From NCBI GenBank assembly GCA_028705905.1, contig JAQWCP010000029.1:1-10464 (forward strand): a stretch of 10,464 nucleotides of DNA. The letters run 5' to 3'. Shown here one piece after another: positions 1 through 6,071 of this stretch (position 1 is its first letter; every line of letters begins with the position of its first letter). The notes beneath the pieces are model-generated. The model ran no database searches, was not told the DNA's origin, and saw only the letters and a program-made list of their open reading frames with translations. The DNA comes from Oscillospiraceae bacterium. Lineage in GTDB: Bacteria; Bacillota; Clostridia; Oscillospirales; Oscillospiraceae. A program made the position numbers and the translations under genes.

Positions 1-713
1 TACTCGGCGGTGAACAAAAAATTGAATACCGGCAGAGCGGCGGAAATAGAGAGCCGGAGCCGAAAAAGCCGTTCAGCTTACCGCCGCCCAATTCCGATAT
101 GCGCCGTGTGTTTGCTTATCTCATAAAGCAGCGGTTTATTGACCGGAATGTGGTAGCCTGTTTTGCAAAAGCAAAGCTGCTTTATGAGGACAAGGAATAT
201 CACAATGCCGTGTTTGTCGGGGTGGATGGAAATGGTATTCCCCGCCATGCCCATAAACGCGGTACCTACACCGGAGGCAAAAGCTACAAGGGCAATGTGG
301 AGGGCTGTGATCCCCGGTTCAGCTTTCATTACACCGGAACCGGCGACAGTATCTATGTGTTTGAAGCGCCCATTGATCTGCTTTCTTTTCTTACGCTCTA
401 TCCGCAGGACTGGAAGCGGCAGAGTTATGTTTCTCTCTGCGGCGTCGCGGAACACGCTCTTCTGGAGCAGCTGCAAGAAAATTTGAATATCCGGAGGGTG
501 TTCCTTTGCCTGGATCACGACGAGGCGGGGATCAAGGCGACGGAGCGCCTCGAAGAGATTTTACAGGAACACAGATATTCCGATGTATCCGTGCTGCAAT
601 CGCAATACAAGGATTGGAACGAGGATCTTAAGGCGCGGCATGGTGTGAATCCGCTTCCCGCCGAGGAACTGGAGGCCGAAAAACAGCACTGCGGAATGAA
701 AATGACGATGTAA
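1..713 (+). CDS. DUF3991/TOPRIM domain protein, 5'-truncated by the window edge
   Basis: The frame starting at base 3 is open to the left edge, so this is the C-terminal 236 residues of a longer protein; the ATG at 99 is an internal methionine. A DUF3991-like stretch comes first (about residues 30-105, with the pattern QRFIDRNVV...GIPRHAHKRG), then a TOPRIM-type core. Its acidic residues are visible: a Glu in FEAPIDLLS (residue 121) and DHDEAG (D171, D173, E174). TOPRIM folds bind Mg2+ in primases, topoisomerases and nucleases. Proteins of this kind sit beside relaxase and coupling-protein genes in Firmicutes conjugative elements and are thought to act in DNA processing or replication of the element; no reaction is proven by the sequence. 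The stop is 17 bases before the start of the coupling-protein gene, so the two are probably co-transcribed. Confidence 0.85.
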   Translation, partial: LGGEQKIEYRQSGGNREPEPKKPFSLPPPNSDMRRVFAYLIKQRFIDRNVVACFAKAKLLYEDKEYHNAVFVGVDGNGIPRHAHKRGTYTGGKSYKGNVEGCDPRFSFHYTGTGDSIYVFEAPIDLLSFLTLYPQDWKRQSYVSLCGVAEHALLEQLQENLNIRRVFLCLDHDEAGIKATERLEEILQEHRYSDVSVLQSQYKDWNEDLKARHGVNPLPAEELEAEKQHCGMKMTM

Positions 714-730
714 AAATGGAGGTGGAAATT

Positions 731-2542
731 ATGCAGTCATCGCAAATTATTACATTGCTTGTGGTTGGGATTGGGATGTTCGCCGTCATTGGGTTCATCT
801 CTCTACTGGCGCACTACTATACCCTCAACGGAATCAAATCCAAAACGGTTGGCGACGGTCAGCACGGAACGGCGCGGTTCGCCACCGAAAAGGAAATCCG
901 GCAGACCTATACCCGCGTCCCATTTGAGCCGGAAAAATGGCGGCAGCATGATGCTGGACCCAATTCGTCTGCGGAGCAGCTTCCGCAGGGACTGATTGTC
1001 GGTTACAAAAAGAAAGGCGGCTCCGTCACCGCGCTGGTGGATATCGGGGACATCCACTGCTTGATGATCGGGGCCGCCGGTGTCGGTAAAACCGCGCATT
1101 TTCTCTATCCGAATATCGAATACGCCTGCGCGTCCGGGATGAGTTTTCTCTGCACCGATACCAAGGGCGACCTGTTTCGGAACTATGGGGGCATCGCCAA
1201 AGAATGCTACGGTTACAATATTTCCGTATTGGATCTCCGCAATCCGACACGCTCGGACGGTGACAACATTCTGCATCTTGTCAACAAATATATGGATGCT
1301 TACAAAGAGAATCCGGAAAATCTGTCCTTTAAGGCCAAGGCTGAAAAATACGCCAAGATCACAGCCAAGACCATCATCACCAGCAGCGGCGAGGACTCGG
1401 CGAACTACGGGCAGAACGCCTTCTTTTACGATGCCGCCGAGGGCCTTCTGACTTCGGTGATTTTATTGATCGCGGAATACTGCTCCCCGGAAAAGCGCCA
1501 TATCATTTCGGTGTTCAAGCTGATACAGGATCTGCTGGCACCCTCGCCGGTGAAGAACAAAAGCCTGTTTCAATTGCTGATGGATAAGCTGCCGCCCGAC
1601 CACAAGGCTAAATGGTTCGCGGGGGCTGCGCTGAACACGGCAGACCAAGCGATGGCCTCTGTGCTTTCCACCGCCATGTCACGGCTCAACGCCTTTCTGG
1701 ATTCCGAAATGGAGCAAATTCTGTGTTTTGACAGCACATTGGACACGGAAACCTTTTGCCGGGAGAAGTCGGCAATCTTCATCGTCCTTCCGGAGGAAGA
1801 TAACACAAAATATTTTATGGTGTCGCTATTTTTACAGCAGCTTTACCGCGAGATGCTGACCGTTGCCGATGAATGCGGCGGTAAGCTGCCGAATCGCGTG
1901 ATGATTTTCGCCGACGAGATCGGCACCATCCCCAAAATCCAGTCAATGGAAATGATGTTCTCCGCAGGCCGTTCCCGCCGTATCAGCATGGTACCGATTA
2001 TCCAGTCCTTCGCGCAACTTGAAAAGAATTACGGCAGAGAAGGTTCCGCCATCATTTCTGATAACTGTCAGGATATTCTGTTCGGCGGCTTTGCGCCCAA
2101 CTCCGAAAGCGCGGAGATACTCTCCAAGGCCCTCGGCAACCAGACTGTCATGTCTGGCTCCATCAGCCGGGGGAAAAACGATCCGAGCCAGAGTTTGCAG
2201 ATGATCCAAAGGCCGCTCATGACACCGGACGAACTGAAAACGCTTCCCAAGGGAAACTTTATTCTGGCAAAGACCGGCTGCTGTCCCATGCGCACCAAGT
2301 TGCCGCTGTTTCTAAAATGGGGCATTACATTTGACAAAATATATGAAGTAGAAGAACGGGCCACCCGCAAGGTGTCCTACGCCGACCGCTTCGAGCTGGA
2401 GCAGGAAATCCTGAGGCAGAATTGTGCCTACGAAGACGACTATGACGAATCCCCCGAACCTCCTGACGCCGCGACCGGAGGAATTGCTCATACGCCCGCG
2501 CCGGAACCGCCAGAGCAGATGCCTGCGCTGCGGACGGATTAG
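731..2542 (+). CDS. VirD4/TraG-family type IV coupling protein (conjugal transfer ATPase)
   Basis: This 603-residue protein matches the usual size of VirD4-like proteins of Gram-positive conjugative elements, which dock the relaxase-DNA complex to the mating channel at the membrane and use ATP. A hydrophobic N-terminal segment (about residues 3-25, ITLLVVGIGMFAVIGFISLL) should anchor it. Walker A is GAAGVGKT at residues 114-121 and Walker B is MIFADE with D395 and E396. The late motif ISMVPIIQSFAQLEKNYG is typical of the family, and the acidic, Pro-rich C-terminus is where coupling proteins often contact substrates. An in-frame ATG at 716 would add five residues, but the GGAGGTG at 718-724 lies inside that extension and is well spaced for the ATG at 731, so 731 is chosen. 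No frameshift or missing motif was seen, so the gene looks intact even though the element appears truncated. Confidence 0.95.
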   Translation: MQSSQIITLLVVGIGMFAVIGFISLLAHYYTLNGIKSKTVGDGQHGTARFATEKEIRQTYTRVPFEPEKWRQHDAGPNSSAEQLPQGLIVGYKKKGGSVTALVDIGDIHCLMIGAAGVGKTAHFLYPNIEYACASGMSFLCTDTKGDLFRNYGGIAKECYGYNISVLDLRNPTRSDGDNILHLVNKYMDAYKENPENLSFKAKAEKYAKITAKTIITSSGEDSANYGQNAFFYDAAEGLLTSVILLIAEYCSPEKRHIISVFKLIQDLLAPSPVKNKSLFQLLMDKLPPDHKAKWFAGAALNTADQAMASVLSTAMSRLNAFLDSEMEQILCFDSTLDTETFCREKSAIFIVLPEEDNTKYFMVSLFLQQLYREMLTVADECGGKLPNRVMIFADEIGTIPKIQSMEMMFSAGRSRRISMVPIIQSFAQLEKNYGREGSAIISDNCQDILFGGFAPNSESAEILSKALGNQTVMSGSISRGKNDPSQSLQMIQRPLMTPDELKTLPKGNFILAKTGCCPMRTKLPLFLKWGITFDKIYEVEERATRKVSYADRFELEQEILRQNCAYEDDYDESPEPPDAATGGIAHTPAPEPPEQMPALRTD

Positions 2543-2553
2543 GGGGCGGCGCT

Positions 2554-2811
2554 GTGGGTTATTTTACATCTATCTATGCGGAAGATCTGCCGCACCGGGC
2601 CAAAACCGTTTATATGTACCTTCGGGATCGGGCAGACCGGGATGGGAGATGCTACCCGGCCATCGGCACCATCGCCAAAGAACTGAAGCTCTCACGCAGT
2701 ACCGTCAAACGCGCTATCGCCGACCTTGAAAAGACCGGCCATCTTTTCAAGGAGCAGCGGTGGCGTGAAAACGGCGGCAAAAGCAGCCTGCTCTACACGC
2801 TGAAGCTGTGA
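2554..2811 (+). CDS. Small helix-turn-helix protein of the conjugative element
   Basis: This 85-residue protein starts with GTG, preceded by an AGGGGGCGG ribosome binding site that begins right after the coupling-protein stop; the genes are 11 bases apart and probably translated from one mRNA. The segment YPAIGTIAKELKLSRSTVKR (about residues 35-54), followed by AIADLEKTGHL, is a clear winged-helix pattern of the HTH_36 type. It resembles the N-terminal domains of plasmid and phage replication initiators and GntR-like regulators. The protein ends soon after the wing with no effector domain. It could be a small regulator of the transfer genes or a free DNA-binding module; the sequence does not decide. 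Confidence 0.85.
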   Translation: MGYFTSIYAEDLPHRAKTVYMYLRDRADRDGRCYPAIGTIAKELKLSRSTVKRAIADLEKTGHLFKEQRWRENGGKSSLLYTLKL

Positions 2812-2828
2812 AAAAAGAAATCGGGCCG

Positions 2829-2856
2829 CCAAGGGGCAAGTGTGTGTTTCCCTTGG
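2829..2856. terminator. Inverted repeat between convergent genes, possible weak terminator
   Basis: CCAAGGG (2829-2835) and CCCTTGG (2850-2856) form a perfect 7-bp stem with a 14-base loop, between the + HTH gene and the - XRE gene. On + no T-run follows. On - a T-rich tract (complement of 2811-2821) follows about 8 bases after the stem, so it would act, if at all, mainly for the XRE transcript. The rest of 2812-2984 contains A-rich sequence and no supported gene. Confidence 0.3.
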
Positions 2857-2984
2857 TCTATGGCATGGCTCATGATGAACCATGCAGGGAAGGACTCACT
2901 CTATCAGAAATTTATCAACAGAGAAAAAACAAGCTGATACTTTCAGAAAAAAAGCCAACCTCCGAAAAAAAAAGTATCTCCCAG

Positions 2985-3308
2985 TTATCTGGAATCCAGC
3001 AGCGCGCGGATGGTCGCGGTTGCTACATTGGTTTCCCGTTCGTCGCACAACTGGATCATGTGGATAAGGTGTTCTTTTTTCTTGTCTGTATGTTGGATTT
3101 CCGGATAAAAGATTGTATCCGCAGAAATTTTTAAAGCCCGGATCAGTTTAAACAGCACCTTCATGCTCGGCTGTCTGTTTTCGTTTTCAATGGCCATGAT
3201 GTACCGGGTTGTAATTCCCGACTGTTCCGCAAGCTCGTCCTGTGTCAGTCCTGCGGATTGCCGCGCGTCTTTGACGATCTGGCCTAATATGTTCATTGAT
3301 TTCTCCAC
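2985..3308 (-). CDS. XRE-family transcriptional regulator
   Basis: This 107-residue protein has an N-terminal Cro/C1-type helix-turn-helix: LGQIVKDARQSAGLTQDELA, then EQSGITTRYIMAIENENRQP and the fourth/fifth helices to about residue 65. It ends in a short charged tail with no recognisable ligand domain. The GTG at 3306-3308 is chosen as start because GGAGGTG (complement of 3317-3323) sits 8 bases upstream; an ATG at 3294-3296 is a possible internal alternative. The open frame continues upstream to 3389 but without ribosome-binding support. Such small XRE proteins are typical repressors in mobile elements and stress loci. Duplicated operator-like repeats flank its promoter, which suggests autoregulation. 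Its targets are unknown. Confidence 0.85.
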   Translation of the reverse strand: MEKSMNILGQIVKDARQSAGLTQDELAEQSGITTRYIMAIENENRQPSMKVLFKLIRALKISADTIFYPEIQHTDKKKEHLIHMIQLCDERETNVATATIRALLDSR

Positions 3309-3371
3309 TGTCAGTTCACCTCCACCGATTATTGTACAGGATGGATATAGGAGTGAGAACGTACTGACAGT
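3307..3371 (-). promoter_or_regulatory. Predicted XRE promoter with twin operator-like palindromes
   Basis: ACTGTCAGT (3307-3315) and ACTGACAGT (3363-3371) are each a 9-bp odd palindrome and are reverse complements of one another. With flanking bases they make an 11-bp perfect inverted repeat (3305-3315 and 3363-3373). Between them on - lie TTCTCA (3359-3354), 17 bases, and TACAAT (3336-3331), a plausible sigma-A promoter. The proximal palindrome overlaps the GTG start and the distal one lies just upstream of -35. The predicted start site near 3324 leaves a very short leader, which is a weakness of the promoter call. The operator role is inferred. Confidence 0.45.
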
Positions 3372-3421
3372 GGCTGTTGCAGCGAACAAAATTTTTGCTA
3401 GAGCTATTTTGCTGAGTGAGG

Positions 3422-3436
3422 ATAAGGTATCCTTAT
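3422..3436. repeat. Short inverted repeat ATAAGG-TAT-CCTTAT
   Basis: Perfect hexamer arms around 3 bases, in the gene-free interval between the XRE gene and the end of the HD-domain gene. It could be an operator or chance; nothing nearby decides. Confidence 0.25.
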
Positions 3437-3479
3437 ATTCTTTTAAACAAGGTCAGACCATCGGTTAAAACTGCACTTT

Positions 3480-3503
3480 TTGCTTAATTGCTTCGTTGCT
3501 TAA
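3480..3503. repeat. Three tandem 8-bp repeats (TTGCTTAA, TTGCTTCG, TTGCTTAA)
   Basis: Direct repeats lying 38 bases beyond the stop of the HD-domain gene (on -). No hairpin terminator was seen for that transcript in this region. The function is unknown and the repeat may be simple-sequence drift. Confidence 0.3.
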
Positions 3504-3540
3504 CTGAATAAATTTATGTGCTTTGTGATTTTCAGGATTC

Positions 3541-4029
3541 TTATGCAAACATCTTCTTACATATAGCCGACCCACTTTTAGTCCGAAAAATGTGATTTAA
3601 GGCCGACTCGCACGCAGCCTTTGACTCATTGCCTTCGAAAAGGTTGACCAAAAAATCCGACTCAACAAGGATTTGGTAATCCATGCTGTCAATATTGGAA
3701 TAAGTGTGATGATGCCCAACCAAATAGCATACCCGCTCGATTACTGCAGCGTCATAGCCAAGGCGTTCGAGCATATCTTTCGCAATTGCAGGACCCTCAG
3801 TTTCCTGCAGCTTACCATTACAGTCGCCGTATTTCTCCTCACACAGCTTAATGCCGATGTCGTGGACAATAGCGGCGGTTTCAAGAATAAATAAGGTGTT
3901 TTCATCCAGCTTTTCAAGCGTACCGATAAGTTTTGCAAAGCTGTGGACTTTGATGAAATGCTGGATGCGTTTTGGATCGCCGGTATAGTAATCGATCATA
4001 TCCATAATTAGTCTATTCGTTTCTTTCAT
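3541..4029 (-). CDS. HD-domain metal-dependent phosphohydrolase
   Basis: This 162-residue protein carries the HD-superfamily metal ligands in order: H29 (KVHSFAK), H56-D57 in IVHDIG, H106-H108 in GHHHTYSN, and D125 in VESDFLVN. Proteins with this fold hydrolyse phosphomonoesters or nucleotides; the substrate cannot be told from the sequence, and no RelA/SpoT or HD-GYP signature was recognised. The second ATG (4029) is chosen over the one at 4035 because AAGGAG then sits 7 bases upstream; it would almost touch the first ATG. The gene follows the Crp/Fnr gene by 11 bases on the same strand, so the two form an operon whose divergent partner is the ferredoxin-cupin-Hcp operon. Context suggests a role in the nitrosative or redox stress response, but this is inference. 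Confidence 0.85.
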   Translation of the reverse strand: MKETNRLIMDMIDYYTGDPKRIQHFIKVHSFAKLIGTLEKLDENTLFILETAAIVHDIGIKLCEEKYGDCNGKLQETEGPAIAKDMLERLGYDAAVIERVCYLVGHHHTYSNIDSMDYQILVESDFLVNLFEGNESKAACESALNHIFRTKSGSAICKKMFA

Positions 4030-4040
4030 AACCATTCTCC

Positions 4041-4700
4041 TTATAGCAATTTAAATTGATTTTTGCGGAATGACAACATTCCATCATCCCGAAGCTTGCA
4101 AAGCTCGTTCGACATAGCGCTGCGATCAACGCAGAGATAATCGGCCAACTCCTGCCGGTTAAATGGAATCGCAAATGCACTGCTCTTTGCCGCGATCGCC
4201 TGAGCAGACAAATAGGACAGCAGCTTTTCCCGCGTTGTACGGTTTGCTGTATACTCCATCTTTTGTGTGAGCAAGATATTTCTGTTTGCCAATATCCGCA
4301 TCATATTATTGATCAATGCAGTATGAAAAACGCAGGCCGATGTGCAGGTGGTTATAATACGCTTGTAATCAATAAATAAAACCTCCGTCTTCTCGGAAGT
4401 CACGACACTTACAGGCAGCTTATCCGTATCAGAGCATGAAAATGATTCGGCAAACAACTCGCCGCCGGATATCTTTGAAATGATTGTCCGGTTGCCCCAA
4501 TAATCCTCATTGATAATATTTACACTACCGCTCAAAACGATGCCTACTTCTGTCGGAACGTCTCCTGCCGACAGAATAAAGGCGTCTTTTTTGTATTCAG
4601 CCTCCCGCGCGGATAGGCACTTCAGCATGGATTCTATATTCTTTTCTTCAATTCCGCAAAAGAGTGCGGATCGTTTTAGAATTTCAAATTTATTTTCCAT
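4041..4700 (-). CDS. Crp/Fnr-family regulator (HcpR-like by context)
   Basis: This 219-residue protein has an N-terminal cyclic-nucleotide-binding-like beta domain (about residues 10-125, with GIVLSGSVNIINEDYWGNRTI and ISGGELFAES), a dimerisation helix (about 125-165), and a C-terminal winged helix. The HTH is RQELADYLCVDRSAMSNELC, with the recognition helix about D192-C201. It lacks an FNR-like Cys cluster at the N-terminus; the few cysteines (C15, C28, later C88) are scattered. The ATG at 4700 has GGAGGG just upstream; an open frame runs further to 4856 but crosses the divergent promoter, so it is rejected. The gene is divergent from an Hcp operon, as HcpR-type regulators often are in Clostridia and sulfate reducers. 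It probably senses NO or a redox signal and activates that operon from the palindrome at 4713-4728. The family assignment is firm; the HcpR name is inferred. Confidence 0.88.
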   Translation of the reverse strand: MENKFEILKRSALFCGIEEKNIESMLKCLSAREAEYKKDAFILSAGDVPTEVGIVLSGSVNIINEDYWGNRTIISKISGGELFAESFSCSDTDKLPVSVVTSEKTEVLFIDYKRIITTCTSACVFHTALINNMMRILANRNILLTQKMEYTANRTTREKLLSYLSAQAIAAKSSAFAIPFNRQELADYLCVDRSAMSNELCKLRDDGMLSFRKNQFKLL

Positions 4701-4712
4701 GTGCCCTCCATT

Positions 4713-4728
4713 CGTTGTAAATACAACG
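4713..4728. promoter_or_regulatory. Perfect palindrome, predicted Crp/Fnr operator at -41.5
   Basis: CGTTGT-AAAT-ACAACG is a perfect 16-bp inverted repeat in the 84-bp gap between the Crp/Fnr gene and the ferredoxin-Hcp operon. Its half-sites have the register of Crp/Fnr targets (core at positions 3-7 from the dyad). The dyad, between 4720 and 4721, is exactly 41.5 bases upstream of the start site predicted from the TACAAT at 4750-4755, the classical class II activator position. For the divergent regulator gene it would lie at about +16, suited to autorepression. Confidence 0.75.
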
Positions 4729-4731
4729 GAC

Positions 4732-4762
4732 TTATTGTCTTCATCATAGTACAATGGCATCA
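4732..4762 (+). promoter_or_regulatory. Predicted activator-dependent promoter of the ferredoxin-Hcp operon
   Basis: TACAAT at 4750-4755 is a good -10 box. The hexamer at the -35 distance (4727-4732, CGGACT) is poor, as expected if RNA polymerase is recruited by a protein on 4713-4728. The predicted start is 4762, 23 bases before the ATG. This -10 is only 1 base from the -10 of the opposite promoter, so the two promoters should exclude each other. Confidence 0.6.
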
Positions 4763-4771
4763 CAAAGTCAA
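4743..4771 (-). promoter_or_regulatory. Predicted sigma-A promoter of the Crp/Fnr-HD operon
   Basis: On - the sequence reads TTGACT (4771-4766), 17 bases, TATGAT (4748-4743): 5/6 matches in both boxes with ideal spacing. The predicted start is about 4736, giving a 35-base leader that contains the palindrome 4713-4728. A near-consensus promoter fits a regulator made constitutively and limited by its own product. Confidence 0.65.
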
Positions 4772-4784
4772 GGAGGCGTCTAAA

Positions 4785-5489
4785 ATGGTAAGAAAAATCA
4801 TTCACATAGATTCGGAAAAATGTAACGGCTGCGGTATGTGTGCCGCCGCTTGCCATGAGGGAGCCATCGGTATGGTCGAAGGCAAGGCAAAGTTGTTACG
4901 TGAAGATTACTGCGACGGGCTTGGAGACTGCCTTCCCGTCTGTCCCACTGGGGCTATTTCTTTTGAAGAGCGCGAGGCGAATGCGTTTAACGAAAAAGAG
5001 GTGCAATTACAAATGAACGAGAATAGAACCCCTGTCTTCAGCGGCTGTCCGGGAAGCATGGCAAAAGCGATCCAACGTCCTGAAGCTTCTCACGTGGAAG
5101 AACAGAAAACACAACCGTCTGAAAGTGAACTGACGCAGTGGCCGGTACAGATCAAGCTTGTGCCGGTAAACGCCCCCTATTTCGACGGCGCCAATCTTTT
5201 GGTGGCAGCGGACTGCACGGCGTTTGCCTATGGAGGTTTTCACCGGGAATTTATCAAAAACCATATTACCTTGATCGGCTGCCCCAAGCTGGACGAGGGT
5301 GATTATTCGCAGAAGCTTACCGAAATCATCAACAGCAATAATATTAAGAGCGTCAAAGTAGTCCGGATGGAAGTCCCATGCTGCGGTGGAATTGAAAATG
5401 CTGTGAAGCAGGCACTTGTGAACAGCGGAAAAATGATTCCGTGGCAGGTTGTTATTATTTCAACAGACGGCAAAATAATTGAAGAATAG
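4785..5489 (+). CDS. Two-cluster 4Fe-4S ferredoxin-like protein with Cys-rich C-terminal domain
   Basis: This 234-residue protein begins with a bacterial ferredoxin fold: CxxCxxCxxxC at C13, C16, C19, C23, and a second, atypical set in YCDGLGDCLPVCP (C43, C49, C53), where a CxxC step is widened to Cx5C. The larger C-terminal domain (about residues 80-234) keeps further cysteines in GCPG (C88), DCTAFAYG (C144), GCPKLD (C166) and PCCGG (C199, C200), which look like another metal or redox site. The start is set by AGGAGG (4771-4776) 8 bases before the ATG; the open frame upstream to 4701 crosses the promoter. It is the first gene of the operon with cupin, ferredoxin and hcp and is a plausible electron carrier to Hcp. 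Proteins of this layout commonly neighbour hcp in Clostridia; the C-terminal role is unknown. Confidence 0.85.
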   Translation: MVRKIIHIDSEKCNGCGMCAAACHEGAIGMVEGKAKLLREDYCDGLGDCLPVCPTGAISFEEREANAFNEKEVQLQMNENRTPVFSGCPGSMAKAIQRPEASHVEEQKTQPSESELTQWPVQIKLVPVNAPYFDGANLLVAADCTAFAYGGFHREFIKNHITLIGCPKLDEGDYSQKLTEIINSNNIKSVKVVRMEVPCCGGIENAVKQALVNSGKMIPWQVVIISTDGKIIEE

Positions 5490-5500
5490 GAGATGGATTT

Positions 5501-5857
5501 ATGTCGGAAATATTTATCAAAAACATGGAACACGAAACCGTACTGAATCTGGCGGAACAGGTAAAAACATTGCCGGGGCAGGTGGTCAGCAAGACGCTGG
5601 CGCAGAATGACGCGATCAGCATCACGCTTTTCGCGTTTGACAAAGGGGAGGAAATCAGCACCCATGACTCTGACGGCGACGCCATGGTGACGGTGTTGGA
5701 AGGAACAGGCCGTTTTACCGTCGACGGCAAAGAGCATATCGTGAGCGCCGGTGAAGTGCTCATTATGCCGGCAAAAAAGCCGCACGCGGTCTATGCACAG
5801 GAAGCCTTCAAAATGCTTCTTGTGGTCGTATTCCCCAATGACCGGCAGAAAGGATGA
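5501..5857 (+). CDS. Single-domain cupin protein
   Basis: This 118-residue protein has both cupin motifs: motif 1 at about residues 49-68 (GEEISTHDSDGDAMVTVLEG) and motif 2 at about 84-97 (GEVLIMPAKKPHAV). Only two of the usual metal-binding histidines remain (H55 and H95); the second His of the HxH is Ser and the Glu position is acidic or lost, so a canonical mononuclear metal site is uncertain. AGGAGA (5488-5493) overlaps the stop of the preceding gene, giving tight coupling. The position between two ferredoxin genes and upstream of hcp suggests a stress-related or small-molecule-binding role; the substrate is unknown. Confidence 0.85.
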   Translation: MSEIFIKNMEHETVLNLAEQVKTLPGQVVSKTLAQNDAISITLFAFDKGEEISTHDSDGDAMVTVLEGTGRFTVDGKEHIVSAGEVLIMPAKKPHAVYAQEAFKMLLVVVFPNDRQKG

Positions 5858-5862
5858 CGAAT

Positions 5863-6051
5863 ATGAAAGTAACAATCGACCGTTCTGGCTGCATAGGCTG
5901 CGGGCTTTGTGCCGAAACCTGCCCGGAGGTTTTCAGAATGAACGAAGACGGCAAGGCCGAGGTCTATGCCCAGCCGGATAAAGACTGCGAAAATACTGCT
6001 GCGGAGGCCGCTGAGAATTGTCCGGTTGCCGTAATAAAGGCGAAAGAATAA
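5863..6051 (+). CDS. Single-cluster [4Fe-4S] ferredoxin
   Basis: This 62-residue protein matches the small monocluster ferredoxins of Thermotoga and Desulfovibrio. Cluster ligands are expected at C10, C13, C16 (CIGCGLC) and C53 (NCPV). C20 and C42 sit where those ferredoxins carry a structural disulfide. The ATG at 5863 is preferred because AAAGGA (about 5849-5854) is well spaced and the resulting MKVTID start is typical; an ATG at 5854 overlaps the cupin stop (ATGA) and would add three residues. The gene lies immediately upstream of hcp and is the likely direct electron donor to it. Confidence 0.93.
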   Translation: MKVTIDRSGCIGCGLCAETCPEVFRMNEDGKAEVYAQPDKDCENTAAEAAENCPVAVIKAKE

Positions 6052-6071
6052 ATTTAAAGGAGAATACGATT

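Larger units (their letters stand above)
1..2811 (+). mobile_element. Fragment of an integrative conjugative element (DNA-processing module)
   Basis: Three co-directional, tightly spaced genes (DUF3991/TOPRIM protein, VirD4-type coupling protein, small winged-helix protein) form a set familiar from Tn1549/CTn-type elements of Clostridia. The left end lies outside the window. On the right, the genes expected next in such elements (small Maff2-like membrane protein, VirB6-like, PrgI-like, VirB4 ATPase) are missing, and the following genes look chromosomal. No integrase, relaxase or attachment site is visible, so the exact boundary cannot be set. The 2811 end is only the end of the last element-like gene. 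This is inference from gene content. Confidence 0.6.

Noticed and set aside
3163..3468. 101-codon open frame on + over the XRE gene and its promoter
   Set aside because: It is antisense to a clear helix-turn-helix protein and has no family resemblance.
4701..4784. N-terminal extensions of the ferredoxin-like protein (to 4701) and of the Crp/Fnr protein (to 4856)
   Set aside because: Both would translate through the divergent promoter region; strong ribosome binding sites place the starts at 4785 and 4700.
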